A DNA stretch of 64,000 nt from Flavobacterium sp. WV_118_3 (GCF_039778605.1 NZ_CP156060.1:2232001-2296000), one strand, 5' to 3'. Counted from the stretch's first letter, positions 43,196-53,169 are shown. Program-made: numbers and translations. Notes: generated from the sequence alone by a model not told the origin.

Positions 43196-44815
43196 TCATA
43201 ATGTCGCTTTCAGGGTGGCAATATTCGTATCGGCCTTAACGTGAGCCTTATTGGCTCTTCCACTCGGATCCTGGTTTTCCTGCCATTTCGGAATCCACTT
43301 GCGCACGGTTTTGGCCGCACTCGCTTGTGGGAAATGTTTCTGAAAAATGGTGCGATAATAATACGCTTCTTTGGTGGTTGGCGTATTGTGCGGAAACACT
43401 TCGGCTGCTTTGGCCAACTGTTCATCCGTAACCTGTGCCGTACCATATTCGATTAAGGCGTCGATCCAGTTATAGCCCACGCCGTCCGAGAATTGTTCTT
43501 TTTGACGCCATAATACACTATCCGGCAGATAGGGTTTTTCCGGTGTGTCGAACGCTTTTCTAAGGATGTATTTTTCTACGCCGCCATAGGTTGCGGGTTG
43601 TTTTTCTTCCGGTCTGATTTTAATCGCCAGGCTTAAAAAGGCTTTATCCAAAAACGGAACCCGCGCTTCCAATCCGTGCGCCATAGTCGATTTATCCGCA
43701 CGTAGTAAATCAGCAGTGGCTAATTTCTGTACGCGTTCGATCGTTTCTTGCTGAAAATCGGCTACGGATGGCGCATTTCTAAAATACAGGTAACCGCCAA
43801 AAATCTCATCGGCTCCTTCTCCGGACAATACTACTTTGATTCCTTTTTCCGTGATGGCCTTCGATAGAAAATACATCGGCGTACTGGCACGAATCGAGGT
43901 GACATCGTAGGTTTCCAGGTGCCAGATTAACGTATCCAGAATTTCAATCCCCTGTTCCACCGAAAAGTAAATTTCATGGTGTTCCGTTCCCAGATATTCG
44001 GCCACGGCACGAGCGGCAATCACATCCGGTGCCTTGCTATCCAATCCGATGGAAAACGAATGCAATTTCGGACTTCCGGCTTCGGTCATTAATCGGGAGG
44101 CAATCGCAGAGGTTAACGACGAATCCAATCCACCGGATAACAAAACGCCAATCGGCACATCACTCATCAATCGTTTGCGTACCGCTTCTGTAAGCGTTTC
44201 CCGGATTGCTTTTAAATCAAGCGGTTCTACTGCTTTTGCAGCATCTTCCCATTGCGGTTGGTAGTATTTGACAAATCCGGTTTTAGGCGAATAATAATGC
44301 CCCGGCGGAAAGGCTGCAAACGACTTACACTGGTCGGCTATGGCTTTCATTTCGGAGGCAAAATAAATCGCTCCGTGACTGTCAATTCCGTAGTACAGTG
44401 GTTTTACACCCAACGGATCTCTACCTGCCATAAATTCATCACCGTCAATCACAACAAAGGCAAAGATCCCATCGAGCATATCACAAAATTCATAGCCATA
44501 TTCTTCATATAAATGCACAATCACTTCCGAATCGGATGTCGTGCGAAACGTATGGTTTTTTAGTACGGTATCGCGTAGTTTTTTGTGGTTATAAATTTCG
44601 CCATTGTGTACCATCCAGGCCGAATTGGTTCCCTGAATTGGTTGTTTTCCGGTTTGCAAATCGACGATCGACAAACGTTCGTGGCTTAAAAAATGTCCTT
44701 TTTCCGTGATATGCAAATCACTTTCATCCGGACCGCGATGCGACATTCTTTTGGACAATTGTTGTACCAATTCCGCATCGACTCCTTTTCCTATAACTGC
44801 TACTATCCCGCACAT
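43196..44815 (-). CDS. asnB: Asparagine synthase (glutamine-hydrolysing)
   Basis: Makes asparagine from aspartate, ATP and glutamine. The nucleophile Cys2 starts the N-terminal glutaminase domain (MCGIVAVIGKG, RMSHRGPDESD, VHNGEIYNH, residues 1 to about 190); the synthetase domain has the ATP-pyrophosphatase loop SGGLDSS (227-233). The length (539) matches type AsnB-B of bacteria and plants. It is monocistronic, with a terminator on its gyrB side and no adjacent partner. Confidence 0.95.
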   Translation of the reverse strand: MCGIVAVIGKGVDAELVQQLSKRMSHRGPDESDLHITEKGHFLSHERLSIVDLQTGKQPIQGTNSAWMVHNGEIYNHKKLRDTVLKNHTFRTTSDSEVIVHLYEEYGYEFCDMLDGIFAFVVIDGDEFMAGRDPLGVKPLYYGIDSHGAIYFASEMKAIADQCKSFAAFPPGHYYSPKTGFVKYYQPQWEDAAKAVEPLDLKAIRETLTEAVRKRLMSDVPIGVLLSGGLDSSLTSAIASRLMTEAGSPKLHSFSIGLDSKAPDVIAARAVAEYLGTEHHEIYFSVEQGIEILDTLIWHLETYDVTSIRASTPMYFLSKAITEKGIKVVLSGEGADEIFGGYLYFRNAPSVADFQQETIERVQKLATADLLRADKSTMAHGLEARVPFLDKAFLSLAIKIRPEEKQPATYGGVEKYILRKAFDTPEKPYLPDSVLWRQKEQFSDGVGYNWIDALIEYGTAQVTDEQLAKAAEVFPHNTPTTKEAYYYRTIFQKHFPQASAAKTVRKWIPKWQENQDPSGRANKAHVKADTNIATLKATL

Positions 44816-45015
44816 GCTATTTTTGCTTTAAATGGTTATTATTACATCACAAAATTGCCTATATCAGTTTTAATTAAAAAGCAAAAACTTTATTTTAGTT
44901 TAAATTTAAAATCAAAAAAAGCAATTCAGAAGTAATATATAACGTAAAGCATCCGATTTGTAGCGTTTGGGTTAAAATCTATAAGTTCCAACCTTAATCC
45001 CGGGTATTTAAAACA

Positions 45016-45042
45016 AAAAACCGGACAATTGCCCGGTTTTAT
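45016..45042 (-). terminator. Terminator of the DUF6576 gene
   Basis: Stem AAAACCGGGCAA / TTGTCCGGTTTT on the minus strand with a short loop and T-rich tail, directly after the stop codon. Confidence 0.8.
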
Positions 45043-45282
45043 TTAGTTTTTGGAATAATCGTCCAACAGTTGCTTTTCCCTACTGTTTAGCGATTGTACG
45101 CCGTTTTTATTTATTTTTTCCAATATACGGTCGATTTCCTTTTGTTTTTCAACTTTGGCCGCATTATACTTTTCATCGATCGTATAATTTTGTTCTTTGG
45201 TATGCATCGACTTCGGACTCGTGATTCGAATCACAGCATATACAATCCCGGCTACAAAAAGCACTATCGCTATTAACATCAT
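45043..45282 (-). CDS. Small membrane-anchored protein, DUF6576-like
   Basis: A 79-residue protein with one N-terminal helix (LIAIVLFVAGIVYAVIRI) and a charged cytosolic helical part that ends in LNSREKQLLDDYSKN. An ending of this sort (a short helix with L-S-x-x-E-x-x-x-L) occurs in DUF6576 and rhomboid-associated proteins of Bacteroidetes; I am not certain of the family. The first ATG could also be the second codon. It follows the amidohydrolase by 6 bases and ends the operon. Confidence 0.7.
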   Translation of the reverse strand: MMLIAIVLFVAGIVYAVIRITSPKSMHTKEQNYTIDEKYNAAKVEKQKEIDRILEKINKNGVQSLNSREKQLLDDYSKN

Positions 45283-45288
45283 CGTTTC

Positions 45289-46920
45289 TTATTTTACCTG
45301 TTTTCCTTTTACATAGGTATTGACCGGTACCACATACGGTACACCGTCGATATCCATGGTCATAATATCTGCATCGAAAATAACAAAATCGGCCCATTTA
45401 CCCACCTCCAAACTTCCTTTTTCGTTTTCTTCAAAATTGGAATACGCCGCCCAGATGGTCATTCCTTTTAGGGTTTCTTCACGGGTTAATGCATTTTCCG
45501 ACTGAAATCCTTTTTCCGGATAGTTTTTAAGATCTTTTCGCGCTACGGCCGCATAAAACGTATACATCGGATTAACTTCCTCGATTGGAAAATCGGTTCC
45601 CAAGGCGATTAATCCGGCTTTTTGCAACATGGTTTTATAGGCATATGAATACTGTAGTCTTTTTTTACCCAATCGGTCTTCCGCCCAATACATATCCGAT
45701 GTCGCATGCGTAGGTTGTACCGATGGAATGATTCCCAATTTAAAGTAATCGAAGTCTTGTTCGCGCATAATCTGAGCGTGTTCGATTTTCCATCTACGGT
45801 CGGGTTTGCCTTCCAATACTTCTTTGTAAATTTTGAGCAATACGGTATTCGTCGAATCGCCAATTGCATGGGAATTCATCTGGTAATCCGATTCGGCGAT
45901 CTGCTTGGCGATTTCCCGAATCGTTGGAATTGGCGACAATAAGGCTCCGAATTGTTTTGGCTTGTCGGAATACGCCTGATGCAAACACGCACCACGCGAT
46001 CCCAACGCGCCGTCACCCATAAATTTAAAGGAACGCACGTTTAGTTTGTCGGTTTTATAAATTCCCAATTGGGTATAATGATCCACATTTTCGCGGGTCG
46101 CCATGACCATTGCATAGATGTTAATATCCAGTTTGTTTTCCTGTTGTAAACTATCGATCAAATCAATGATATCGCGTTCCAAACCAGCTTCGTTGATCGT
46201 GGTCAATCCGTAGTGAAACATTTCTTTTTGCGCTTCCTGCAAGGCCGTAATTTGCGTCTGGCGGGTCGGCTTTGGAATAATAACCGATACCAGTTCCATT
46301 GGATTATCGACCAGAATTCCGGTTAATTTTCCATCTTTGACTTCAATTTGTCCGCCTGATGTTTTGGTTTTGGCTGTAATTCCGGCCAGTTCCAGAGCTC
46401 TTGTATTCACCAACATGGCATGTCCGTCGATACGGGTTAAGACCACCGGAATATTTGGAAAGTACTGATCCAATAACTCTTTCGTTGGAAATTCTTTTTC
46501 TTTCCAATCGTTCTGATCCCATCCGCGGCCTATGATAAACGTATGGTTTTTTACTTTTTGGAACGCCTGAATCCTTTCGATTACTTCCTGAAAACTCTTG
46601 GTTCCTCTCAGGTTTACCGCCTGCATGTTCATTCCCAGTCCGTAAAAATGGGCGTGCGCATCGTAGAATCCGGGATATATATATTTGTCTTTGGCGATCA
46701 GGGCTTTTTTCGCGGAAAACTTTTTCTGGATTTCCGCTTTACTTCCAACGCCGATAATTTTCCCGTCTTTAACGGCCATTGCCTCTGCGGTCTGGAATGT
46801 TTTATTCACCGTATAGATTTTCGCATCCGAAACGATCAGATCGGCTTCCTGTTTTTTCTGGGCGTTGATCCAGGCCGAAATAAGACAACATCCGGTCAGT
46901 AGTATATTTTTTATTTTCAT
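45289..46920 (-). CDS. YtcJ-like metal-dependent amidohydrolase
   Basis: A 543-residue exported amidohydrolase. The signal peptide contains a possible lipobox cysteine (LLTGC, Cys11), or may be cut after WINAQ. The metal site begins with the pair His89 and His91 in GFYDAHAHFYG, and the C-terminal part has the TDFPIEEVNP and GSLEVGKWADFVIFD blocks typical of YtcJ/imidazolonepropionase-like enzymes. The substrate is unknown; related enzymes cut formamides or cyclic amides. It is the middle gene of the Gre-like / amidohydrolase / DUF6576 operon. Confidence 0.88.
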   Translation of the reverse strand: MKIKNILLTGCCLISAWINAQKKQEADLIVSDAKIYTVNKTFQTAEAMAVKDGKIIGVGSKAEIQKKFSAKKALIAKDKYIYPGFYDAHAHFYGLGMNMQAVNLRGTKSFQEVIERIQAFQKVKNHTFIIGRGWDQNDWKEKEFPTKELLDQYFPNIPVVLTRIDGHAMLVNTRALELAGITAKTKTSGGQIEVKDGKLTGILVDNPMELVSVIIPKPTRQTQITALQEAQKEMFHYGLTTINEAGLERDIIDLIDSLQQENKLDINIYAMVMATRENVDHYTQLGIYKTDKLNVRSFKFMGDGALGSRGACLHQAYSDKPKQFGALLSPIPTIREIAKQIAESDYQMNSHAIGDSTNTVLLKIYKEVLEGKPDRRWKIEHAQIMREQDFDYFKLGIIPSVQPTHATSDMYWAEDRLGKKRLQYSYAYKTMLQKAGLIALGTDFPIEEVNPMYTFYAAVARKDLKNYPEKGFQSENALTREETLKGMTIWAAYSNFEENEKGSLEVGKWADFVIFDADIMTMDIDGVPYVVPVNTYVKGKQVK

Positions 46921-46930
46921 TTTTTGTGTG

Positions 46931-47380
46931 CTAATCGATTGTTTCGATTGTATATTTTGAACTGTTGATTTCGAAGGTTTCTCCTATTCCGCCACCCATT
47001 AATTTTACTCCCAATGGCGATTGCGGCGAAAGGGCGATTACATTGACACCGTCGATCGCAATTTTAGGCAAAGCGGCACTCATAAACAAATACATCCCAT
47101 TGGTTTTGATCACGCTACCTACGGCAATTTTTGAGGTAGTTGCTGTGGCATCGATCTTTTCCAATATGGCTTTCATCTGAAGCGCTTCCTGTAACTTGGC
47201 GCTTAATTTTTCCTGTTCCAAATGCATCATCGACAGTGCGGTTTCATGTTTATCGCCAGCCGATCCTTTTGCATCGTTTTGTGCATCTTCTGCCAATCCG
47301 GAAATCATATCTCTGAAAACATCAATTTTATCTTGTAATAAAACGAGATGATGTTGTACAATTTTTTGTTTAAATGTCAT
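46931..47380 (-). CDS. GreA/GreB-like protein
   Basis: A 149-residue protein. The first 75 residues form a helical hairpin of coiled-coil character (IVQHHLVLLQDKIDVFRDMI, EKLSAKLQEALQMKAILEKI) with EDAQNDAKGSAGDKHE near the tip. The C-terminal part ends in ALSPQSPLGVKLMGGGIGET, the FKBP-like domain of Gre transcript-cleavage factors (usual form SPxSPLGxALLG). Similar proteins are often labelled 3-oxoacyl-ACP synthase, which the sequence does not support. The ATG at 47380 gives the natural start. It is the first gene of the operon, 10 bases upstream of the amidohydrolase. Confidence 0.75.
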   Translation of the reverse strand: MTFKQKIVQHHLVLLQDKIDVFRDMISGLAEDAQNDAKGSAGDKHETALSMMHLEQEKLSAKLQEALQMKAILEKIDATATTSKIAVGSVIKTNGMYLFMSAALPKIAIDGVNVIALSPQSPLGVKLMGGGIGETFEINSSKYTIETID

Positions 47381-47419
47381 TTCTATTCTTGTAATGATAT
47401 ACAAAGAAACAAAATAAAA

Positions 47420-47456
47420 GCCTGCAAAAACAGTTGTTTTGCAGGCTTCCCTTTTT
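47420..47456 (-). terminator. Terminator of the TPR / outer-membrane barrel operon
   Basis: Perfect ten-base stem GCCTGCAAAA / TTTTGCAGGC with T-rich sequence on the minus-strand side. Confidence 0.85.
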
Positions 47457-47471
47457 ATTTGAACACTTTAA

Positions 47472-49229
47472 TTAAAAGTCGAATTTATAACTGGCTCCAA
47501 TCAGGAACTGGAATCCCTGTACCGGATAATTCAGCCAGCGTTGGTAGTTCTGACTTGCCAGATTGTTGGCTTTCAGATAAGCTGTAAGACGTTCGTTGTG
47601 CTTGTAACCCACATGTGCATTCAGATCAAAATAACTGTCTAAGGTTACGGTTTTAAACATCGGTTCGGTTAGCGAAACATCGGTATGCATAAACTGGTCT
47701 TTACGATCGCCTACAAAGAAGATATTCGTTCCGGCATACCATTTTTCGGTGATGTTAAAGTCGAAATCCGCGCCAATTTTTACCGTTGGCATATTCCACG
47801 CCTGTTCCAAATCGGTTGTAAAGCTGTTAAACGTACCATTCAATCCGAAGCTTACATTTTTAGAGAAGTCCATTTTTAGTTCTCCGAAAAAACTAATGGT
47901 TTTTAACTTGTCGTATACCACACCAAACGAGTTTCCGTATACATAACCTTCGGTATTGGTATTGGCCGTATCATATATATTACTTTTAAAGAACGCTTTA
48001 TCGTCGTCACTTTTATACGATCCTCTAACGTTGTAGGCTACATTATTCGCCAGTTTTCCTTTTAATCCAACATAAATATCATATTGTTCGCTGGTTGGCG
48101 CGATCACGAGATTAGGTGCTACAAACTGGTTTTCGCCAACAAAATCGGCATAGGTATTTTGTTTTAATCCACCTTCGGCACCGGCATAAGCAATCATTAC
48201 ATCACCCACTACTTTATAGGATGCCTTTACATTTGGATACACATAGAATTTCCCGTCACTTTCGTTATTCAGTTTTCCCATGTTGTAAAAAAGTCCCGCG
48301 CCAAGCTGAACCGAAAAATCACCTTCTTTTAATAAAACGCTCGGTTGTACTCCAAAATTCAGGTAACTATATTTCATTTCGCTATCCGGCAGATTGTAGT
48401 AATCTTTTTCAAAATTCCCACCTACATAATCCACTACGAAATCGGTTTTGAATTTATTGTCTTTGAATTCGAAATCGATCGACGGTTTGATAAAGAAGCG
48501 GTTTTCAGCGCTTCCTTTTGCATCCCAAAAACGTTTGAATTGCAATGTGGCTTCGTTAAAATAACTGTCTTTCATTCCCAATCGCCCGCCTAATTTTAAG
48601 GTTTGATAGGTTTGCTGCGGATTGATCGCCGCCAACATATCCGGATCGTCAAATGTCAGGTAATCGGTTGGTAACCCGTACCAGTTGTACAATTGATGCT
48701 GGTAGCCTAAATCGACATTCCAGTCGAAATCCCGCTGTTTGCTTCCATAGGTTAAATCCAGCGAAGTGTTTGAATATTTATCATCCAGCAATACATCTTT
48801 GATTCCACCCTGCGATGACATATGACGGAACATTCCGGCTACATATTCGTTATTGCTTAGGTTTTTGGTCACAAACAATTCGCCGTTTACGGCTGCGTAA
48901 TTACCAAATCCCAAGGTGGCATAATTGTTATATAATTTTTCCTTTTGTGCCTTGTCTACTCCGGCGGCTTTTCCTTTGGATGGCGTAAAGGTTGACGCTA
49001 CCGGAAAGGAAAAAATATTGTATTGTATTTCCTTTTTCTGCGTATTGTCTTCGTCGTCTATCGTTGGCGTTTCTTTTACTTTAAAAGCATCGGAAATCGT
49101 TGGCGTATACGGTTTTACTACGTTTACTACTTCTGTTCCCAGATTTTCGTCTTTCTTTTGCGCGAAAAGCGTCTGACTTCCTGCTAAAAGTAGTACGAAT
49201 GCGATTTTATATTGAATGGTCTTTGTCAT
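47472..49229 (-). CDS. TonB-dependent receptor-like outer-membrane barrel without a plug
   Basis: A 585-residue secreted protein. The signal peptide is MTKTIQYKIAFVLLLAGSQTLFAQ. The next 60 residues are polar (GTEVVNVVKPYTPTISDAFKV), after which alternating aromatic strands make up a beta-barrel that ends in FQFLIGASYKFDF. No carboxypeptidase-like domain and no clear plug domain are visible, although the family is usually annotated as TonB-dependent receptor. The gene is the second of an operon with the TPR protein, 36 bases downstream of it, so the two may form one envelope complex. Confidence 0.8.
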   Translation of the reverse strand: MTKTIQYKIAFVLLLAGSQTLFAQKKDENLGTEVVNVVKPYTPTISDAFKVKETPTIDDEDNTQKKEIQYNIFSFPVASTFTPSKGKAAGVDKAQKEKLYNNYATLGFGNYAAVNGELFVTKNLSNNEYVAGMFRHMSSQGGIKDVLLDDKYSNTSLDLTYGSKQRDFDWNVDLGYQHQLYNWYGLPTDYLTFDDPDMLAAINPQQTYQTLKLGGRLGMKDSYFNEATLQFKRFWDAKGSAENRFFIKPSIDFEFKDNKFKTDFVVDYVGGNFEKDYYNLPDSEMKYSYLNFGVQPSVLLKEGDFSVQLGAGLFYNMGKLNNESDGKFYVYPNVKASYKVVGDVMIAYAGAEGGLKQNTYADFVGENQFVAPNLVIAPTSEQYDIYVGLKGKLANNVAYNVRGSYKSDDDKAFFKSNIYDTANTNTEGYVYGNSFGVVYDKLKTISFFGELKMDFSKNVSFGLNGTFNSFTTDLEQAWNMPTVKIGADFDFNITEKWYAGTNIFFVGDRKDQFMHTDVSLTEPMFKTVTLDSYFDLNAHVGYKHNERLTAYLKANNLASQNYQRWLNYPVQGFQFLIGASYKFDF

Positions 49230-49265
49230 ATGCTGTATTTATTAGTACGAAAAAGTACGCTCCTT

Positions 49266-52200
49266 TTAATTGGTTATTGAGGAATTGCGTTTGGCTTCTT
49301 CCGATTTAATAAAGTCTAATTCTTTTTTGGCTTCTTCTACCACATCCTGATACGTGCTAAAGTTTTTGATTACGCTTTCCAGGATATAGGTTGCCTGGAA
49401 ACTGTCTTTTAAGCCGTAAAAGTTTTTCGCCATGATCACCAGACCTTTGGCTCCAAAATATTTGTATCCGGAATAATCTTTAGCCAGTTTTTGAACGGCG
49501 GTATTCGATGCTTCAAATTTACCATCCTTGTTTTTAAAGTACGCATCGTAGTACAATGCTTCTGCCGCCAGCTCTCCTTTGGCTATGGTGAGTAGTTTTG
49601 CGTAGGCTGTTTTGGCTTTTGCCTCATCGTTTGACTTAATAGCCGAACGCGCTACGATAATCTGCGCATCACTTTTAATACGGTCTTCAATTTTAGTATT
49701 TGCCAGTACTTTATCGGCATAAATCACCGCATTCGGATAATCTTTCTGCTCGTAATACGATTTCATCAGATTGGATTGTGCGAAGGTTACGTTTTGCGGG
49801 AAGTCGGCTTCTGTTTCCAATCGTTTTAAAACCGGAATTGCTTTGGCATAATCGTTTTTCTTCAGATGAATTTCCGATAAACGCGCCAAGGACTGTTCGG
49901 TAAATTCATTTCGGGATTTTCCGATCACAAATTCGTAATTCGGAATCGCATTGTTTCCAAGACCTTCTGCAAAATAGGCTTGTGCCAGATAGAAATTAGC
50001 TTTTAAAGCCGAAATTCCATTCGGGAAATTCGCCAGATAACCAGTAAATGCGGAAATCGCCGGTTTTAAATTGTTTTGCAGGTATTGTTTTTCCGCCGCT
50101 TCATAGGTCGTTTTATCCAGATCAGCATCCGTAACTTCTACAAAATCAAGGGTTCTTACCCAACTTGCATATTCGTCTACTTTTCCGAGATCGACATAAA
50201 TCAGACGTGCCGTCGAAACCGCTTCCATCGCCTCCTGGCTTCTCGGATAATCGGCTACTACTTTTTTCAGTTTCGTTAACGCCTGTTGGTCTTTTTCCGC
50301 ATTGTAATAAATCAAACCTTGTCTTAAAATGGCTTTTGCCGCATACGAACTGTCTTTGTAATCCGTAATCAAACGGTCGTAGGCCTGTAAGGCTTTTTCG
50401 GTATTGTTTAAGGTTACATAGGTATTCCCCATTTCATATAAGGCATCATCCGCGTATTTTGATTTGGGATAAGCTTTTAGGAATCCGTTTAACTCCTCTA
50501 CTTTTTTATCGTTTCGGGAAACAAATCCATAGGAGATCGCTTTTTGGAAATAGGCATAATCCGCGTCAACACTTTTTAGCTCGATCGCCTTATTATAGGC
50601 TTCCATCGCCGGCCAGTATTTGGTTGTCACGAAATAACTGTCGGCCATTCGCAGGTAGGCATCATTAAGACGTACTTTATCGTCTTTTGCACTATTGATA
50701 TACTCCTGGAAATATTTTGCCGCCTGTTCGTATTCTTTTTGCTTGAAATAGGTATACGCCAGGTCGTAATTGGCATTTTTATATTCGGGTGTATTTTTGG
50801 CTTCCGCGCTTCCCAAAAATTGTTTAAAGCTGATTAGTGCATCACTGAATTGTCCCAACACATATTCGGTTTCGGCTTTCCAGAACGTCGCACGTGTGGT
50901 AAATTTCGCATCGCGTTGTTCGGCAATCGATTTTTTAAATAAAGCCAGTGCCTCGTTATAATTCCCGTCGGTATACAATTCCAATCCGCGGTAAAACGTT
51001 ACCTTTTGATAGGCCAGTTTGTTCTCCGGCGTTTTGCTCTTTTCAAGTAATACCAACGCTTCTTTATAATTTTTCGAGGTAATATACGAGTTGATCAACA
51101 AGGATTCGATCTCGGCTTTATACGCCGTATTCGGATATTTGTTCAGATAGCCCATCAAGACTTCCGGTACACTTTGGTACGGGTTTCCGATTTCGTAGCT
51201 CAGTTTGGCATAATTCAAATAGGCATCTTCCTGGATTTTAGCGTCAAATTCCATTTCAGAGGCATTTTTGAATGCATTTAAAGCCTGTTGTTTTTTATCG
51301 GTTTTCAGGTAACTTTCCGCCAAATGATAATAGGCATTCTGCGCTACCGCATCCTGTCCGTTGATAATTTTATTAAACTGAGCGATCGCATTTTCATAAT
51401 CGCCGGCTTTATAATAGGCATACCCTAACTGGTAAAAATCGGTGTTGTTCCATTTGCCTTTTTTGCCTTTGTATTCCAATAGATACGGTAAGGCTTTGTC
51501 GTATTGTTTCAGGTTAAAATAGCTCTCTCCGATAATTTTGGACAATTCGGATTTTTCGTTGGCGTCGGATTTGGACAATTGTGGGATTCCTACATCGATT
51601 GCTTTTTGAAAATTCCCCAGTTTAAAGTTCATATCCGCCTGGAAGTAGGACATTTTTTCTTTGTATTTGTCCTTATCGGCTACCTGATCAAAAAACTGAG
51701 TGGCATCTTTGTAGTTATCGGTTTCATAGGCCATATAACCCAGGTAGTATTTGGCTTGTGAACCATATTCTTTGGAATTAACAACCTTATTAAAATATTT
51801 TTCGGCTTCTTTTTTATTTTTTGCAGTAAAGTAACTATAGCCTTTCTGGAAATTATAGCGTTCCTTATCGCTTAAGGTCATGGCATTTTCATCGACTTTA
51901 TCGAACCATTTCAGTGCCTGAACATAGTTTCCCTGATCAAAGTAATAATGTGCTACTTCGATATAAGCTTGATTTTGTTTCGTACTGGTCGGATAGTTTT
52001 CGACAAAACTTTCCATCATCTGATCGGCGCCCGATTGTTCCAGACGAATCGCACAATTGGCACTGTAATAGGCACAATCGGCTTTTACTTCCGAACTGTT
52101 GTTGGCGCTTTTTACCTTATCAAAAAGGATTTGAGCTGCCTGGTACTGTTTGTCTTTGTAAAGCGACAACGCTTTTTGGTAGTCCACTAAATCGTGCGTA

Positions 52201-52280
52201 TAGATGTTCGATTGTTGTGCCGCGAGGTTCATCGCACCCAGCGTTAAGGAAATAAATAATAGCCTATCTAATTTTCGCAT
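49266..52280 (-). CDS. Large periplasmic tetratricopeptide-repeat protein
   Basis: A 1004-residue exported protein. After a signal peptide (MRKLDRLLFISLTLGAMNLAAQ) it consists almost entirely of TPR-like helix pairs. Typical units are AQILFDKVK, EAEKYFNKVVNS, YKDATQFFDQV, ENAIAQFNKII, YEQAAKYFQEYINS and EKALQAYDRLITDY. The number of units is roughly 20 or more. Similar arrays act as scaffolds in outer-membrane assembly or export, as with BamD or AlgK, but the job here is unknown. It is transcribed together with the plugless outer-membrane barrel downstream. Confidence 0.88.
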   Translation of the reverse strand: MRKLDRLLFISLTLGAMNLAAQQSNIYTHDLVDYQKALSLYKDKQYQAAQILFDKVKSANNSSEVKADCAYYSANCAIRLEQSGADQMMESFVENYPTSTKQNQAYIEVAHYYFDQGNYVQALKWFDKVDENAMTLSDKERYNFQKGYSYFTAKNKKEAEKYFNKVVNSKEYGSQAKYYLGYMAYETDNYKDATQFFDQVADKDKYKEKMSYFQADMNFKLGNFQKAIDVGIPQLSKSDANEKSELSKIIGESYFNLKQYDKALPYLLEYKGKKGKWNNTDFYQLGYAYYKAGDYENAIAQFNKIINGQDAVAQNAYYHLAESYLKTDKKQQALNAFKNASEMEFDAKIQEDAYLNYAKLSYEIGNPYQSVPEVLMGYLNKYPNTAYKAEIESLLINSYITSKNYKEALVLLEKSKTPENKLAYQKVTFYRGLELYTDGNYNEALALFKKSIAEQRDAKFTTRATFWKAETEYVLGQFSDALISFKQFLGSAEAKNTPEYKNANYDLAYTYFKQKEYEQAAKYFQEYINSAKDDKVRLNDAYLRMADSYFVTTKYWPAMEAYNKAIELKSVDADYAYFQKAISYGFVSRNDKKVEELNGFLKAYPKSKYADDALYEMGNTYVTLNNTEKALQAYDRLITDYKDSSYAAKAILRQGLIYYNAEKDQQALTKLKKVVADYPRSQEAMEAVSTARLIYVDLGKVDEYASWVRTLDFVEVTDADLDKTTYEAAEKQYLQNNLKPAISAFTGYLANFPNGISALKANFYLAQAYFAEGLGNNAIPNYEFVIGKSRNEFTEQSLARLSEIHLKKNDYAKAIPVLKRLETEADFPQNVTFAQSNLMKSYYEQKDYPNAVIYADKVLANTKIEDRIKSDAQIIVARSAIKSNDEAKAKTAYAKLLTIAKGELAAEALYYDAYFKNKDGKFEASNTAVQKLAKDYSGYKYFGAKGLVIMAKNFYGLKDSFQATYILESVIKNFSTYQDVVEEAKKELDFIKSEEAKRNSSITN

Positions 52281-52299
52281 TGTTACTTTTTTTAAAAAC

Positions 52300-52307
52300 C
52301 AAATATA
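52300..52307 (-). promoter_or_regulatory. -7 box TATATTTG for the TPR operon
   Basis: Exact match on the minus strand, 19 bases before the ATG at 52280. Confidence 0.6.
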
Positions 52308-52474
52308 TCAAAATATACTGGTATTAACGTTTGTCCGGTTTTGTTTATTGCAGGAGTTCCCTCAAAAACCAAACCAAATAATTTCTTACGGAAATAAATT
52401 GTTGTAAATTTCGTTTTAAATTTTGCAGGACTCTCTTAACTTCTTATTTTTACCAAAATAAAACATACAGACTT

Positions 52475-53158
52475 ATGTCACAAACTATTCTCTCCCTTAC
52501 CGATGTAACCATTTACCAGGAAAATAATGCTGTTTTAGCTCATGTAAACCTTGAGGTAAAAAACGGCGATTTTATTTATATCATTGGAAAAACCGGTTCC
52601 GGAAAAAGTAGTTTTATGAAGACTTTGTATGCCGATTTACCGCTAACGGAAGGCGAAGGAACCATTGTGGATTATGATTTAAAAACATTGAAAGAAAAGG
52701 ACATCCCTTATCTGAGACGTAAACTGGGAATTGTTTTCCAGGATTTTAAATTACTTCCGGACCGCAATGTGCACGACAACCTGGAGTTTGTTTTAAAAGC
52801 AACCGGATGGGCTGAGAAGGAAGAAATGCAGGTACAGATTGAGGAAGTACTGGACAAAGTGGGTATGCGTAATTTTGTGAATAAAATGCCGCACCAACTT
52901 TCTGGCGGTGAACAACAACGAATCGCTATCGCCCGGGCTTTACTAAACGATCCGGAGTTAATTTTAGCCGATGAACCAACCGGAAATCTGGATCCGCAAA
53001 CCAGTGTGGAAGTTATGGAGGTTTTGAAACAAATCAACCAAAACGGAAAAACCATTTTAATGGCCACGCACGATTATGCGTTATTAATGAAATATCCTTC
53101 CAAAACCCTGAAATGCGAAGATAAAACCTTGTTTGAGGTGGTACAACGAACCGTGTAA
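52475..53158 (+). CDS. ftsE: Cell-division ABC ATPase FtsE
   Basis: A 227-residue ABC ATPase. Walker A is GKTGSGKS (38-45), the signature [16 protein letters not shown], Walker [13 protein letters not shown]. The block [27 protein letters not shown] is typical for FtsE. FtsE with FtsX activates cell-wall hydrolases at the division site; ftsX is not adjacent here. The gene is on the other strand from the TPR operon and is followed 11 bases later by a membrane glycosyltransferase gene. Confidence 0.9.
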   Translation: MSQTILSLTDVTIYQENNAVLAHVNLEVKNGDFIYIIGKTGSGKSSFMKTLYADLPLTEGEGTIVDYDLKTLKEKDIPYLRRKLGIVFQDFKLLPDRNVHDNLEFVLKATGWAEKEEMQVQIEEVLDKVGMRNFVNKMPHQLSGGEQQRIAIARALLNDPELILADEPTGNLDPQTSVEVMEVLKQINQNGKTILMATHDYALLMKYPSKTLKCEDKTLFEVVQRTV

Positions 53159-53169
53159 TTGCTTTTACT

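Noticed and set aside
45223..45232. GATTCGAATC, similar to the T-loop of a tRNA.
   Set aside because: It lies inside the coding sequence of the small membrane protein, and no acceptor or anticodon stem is found around it.
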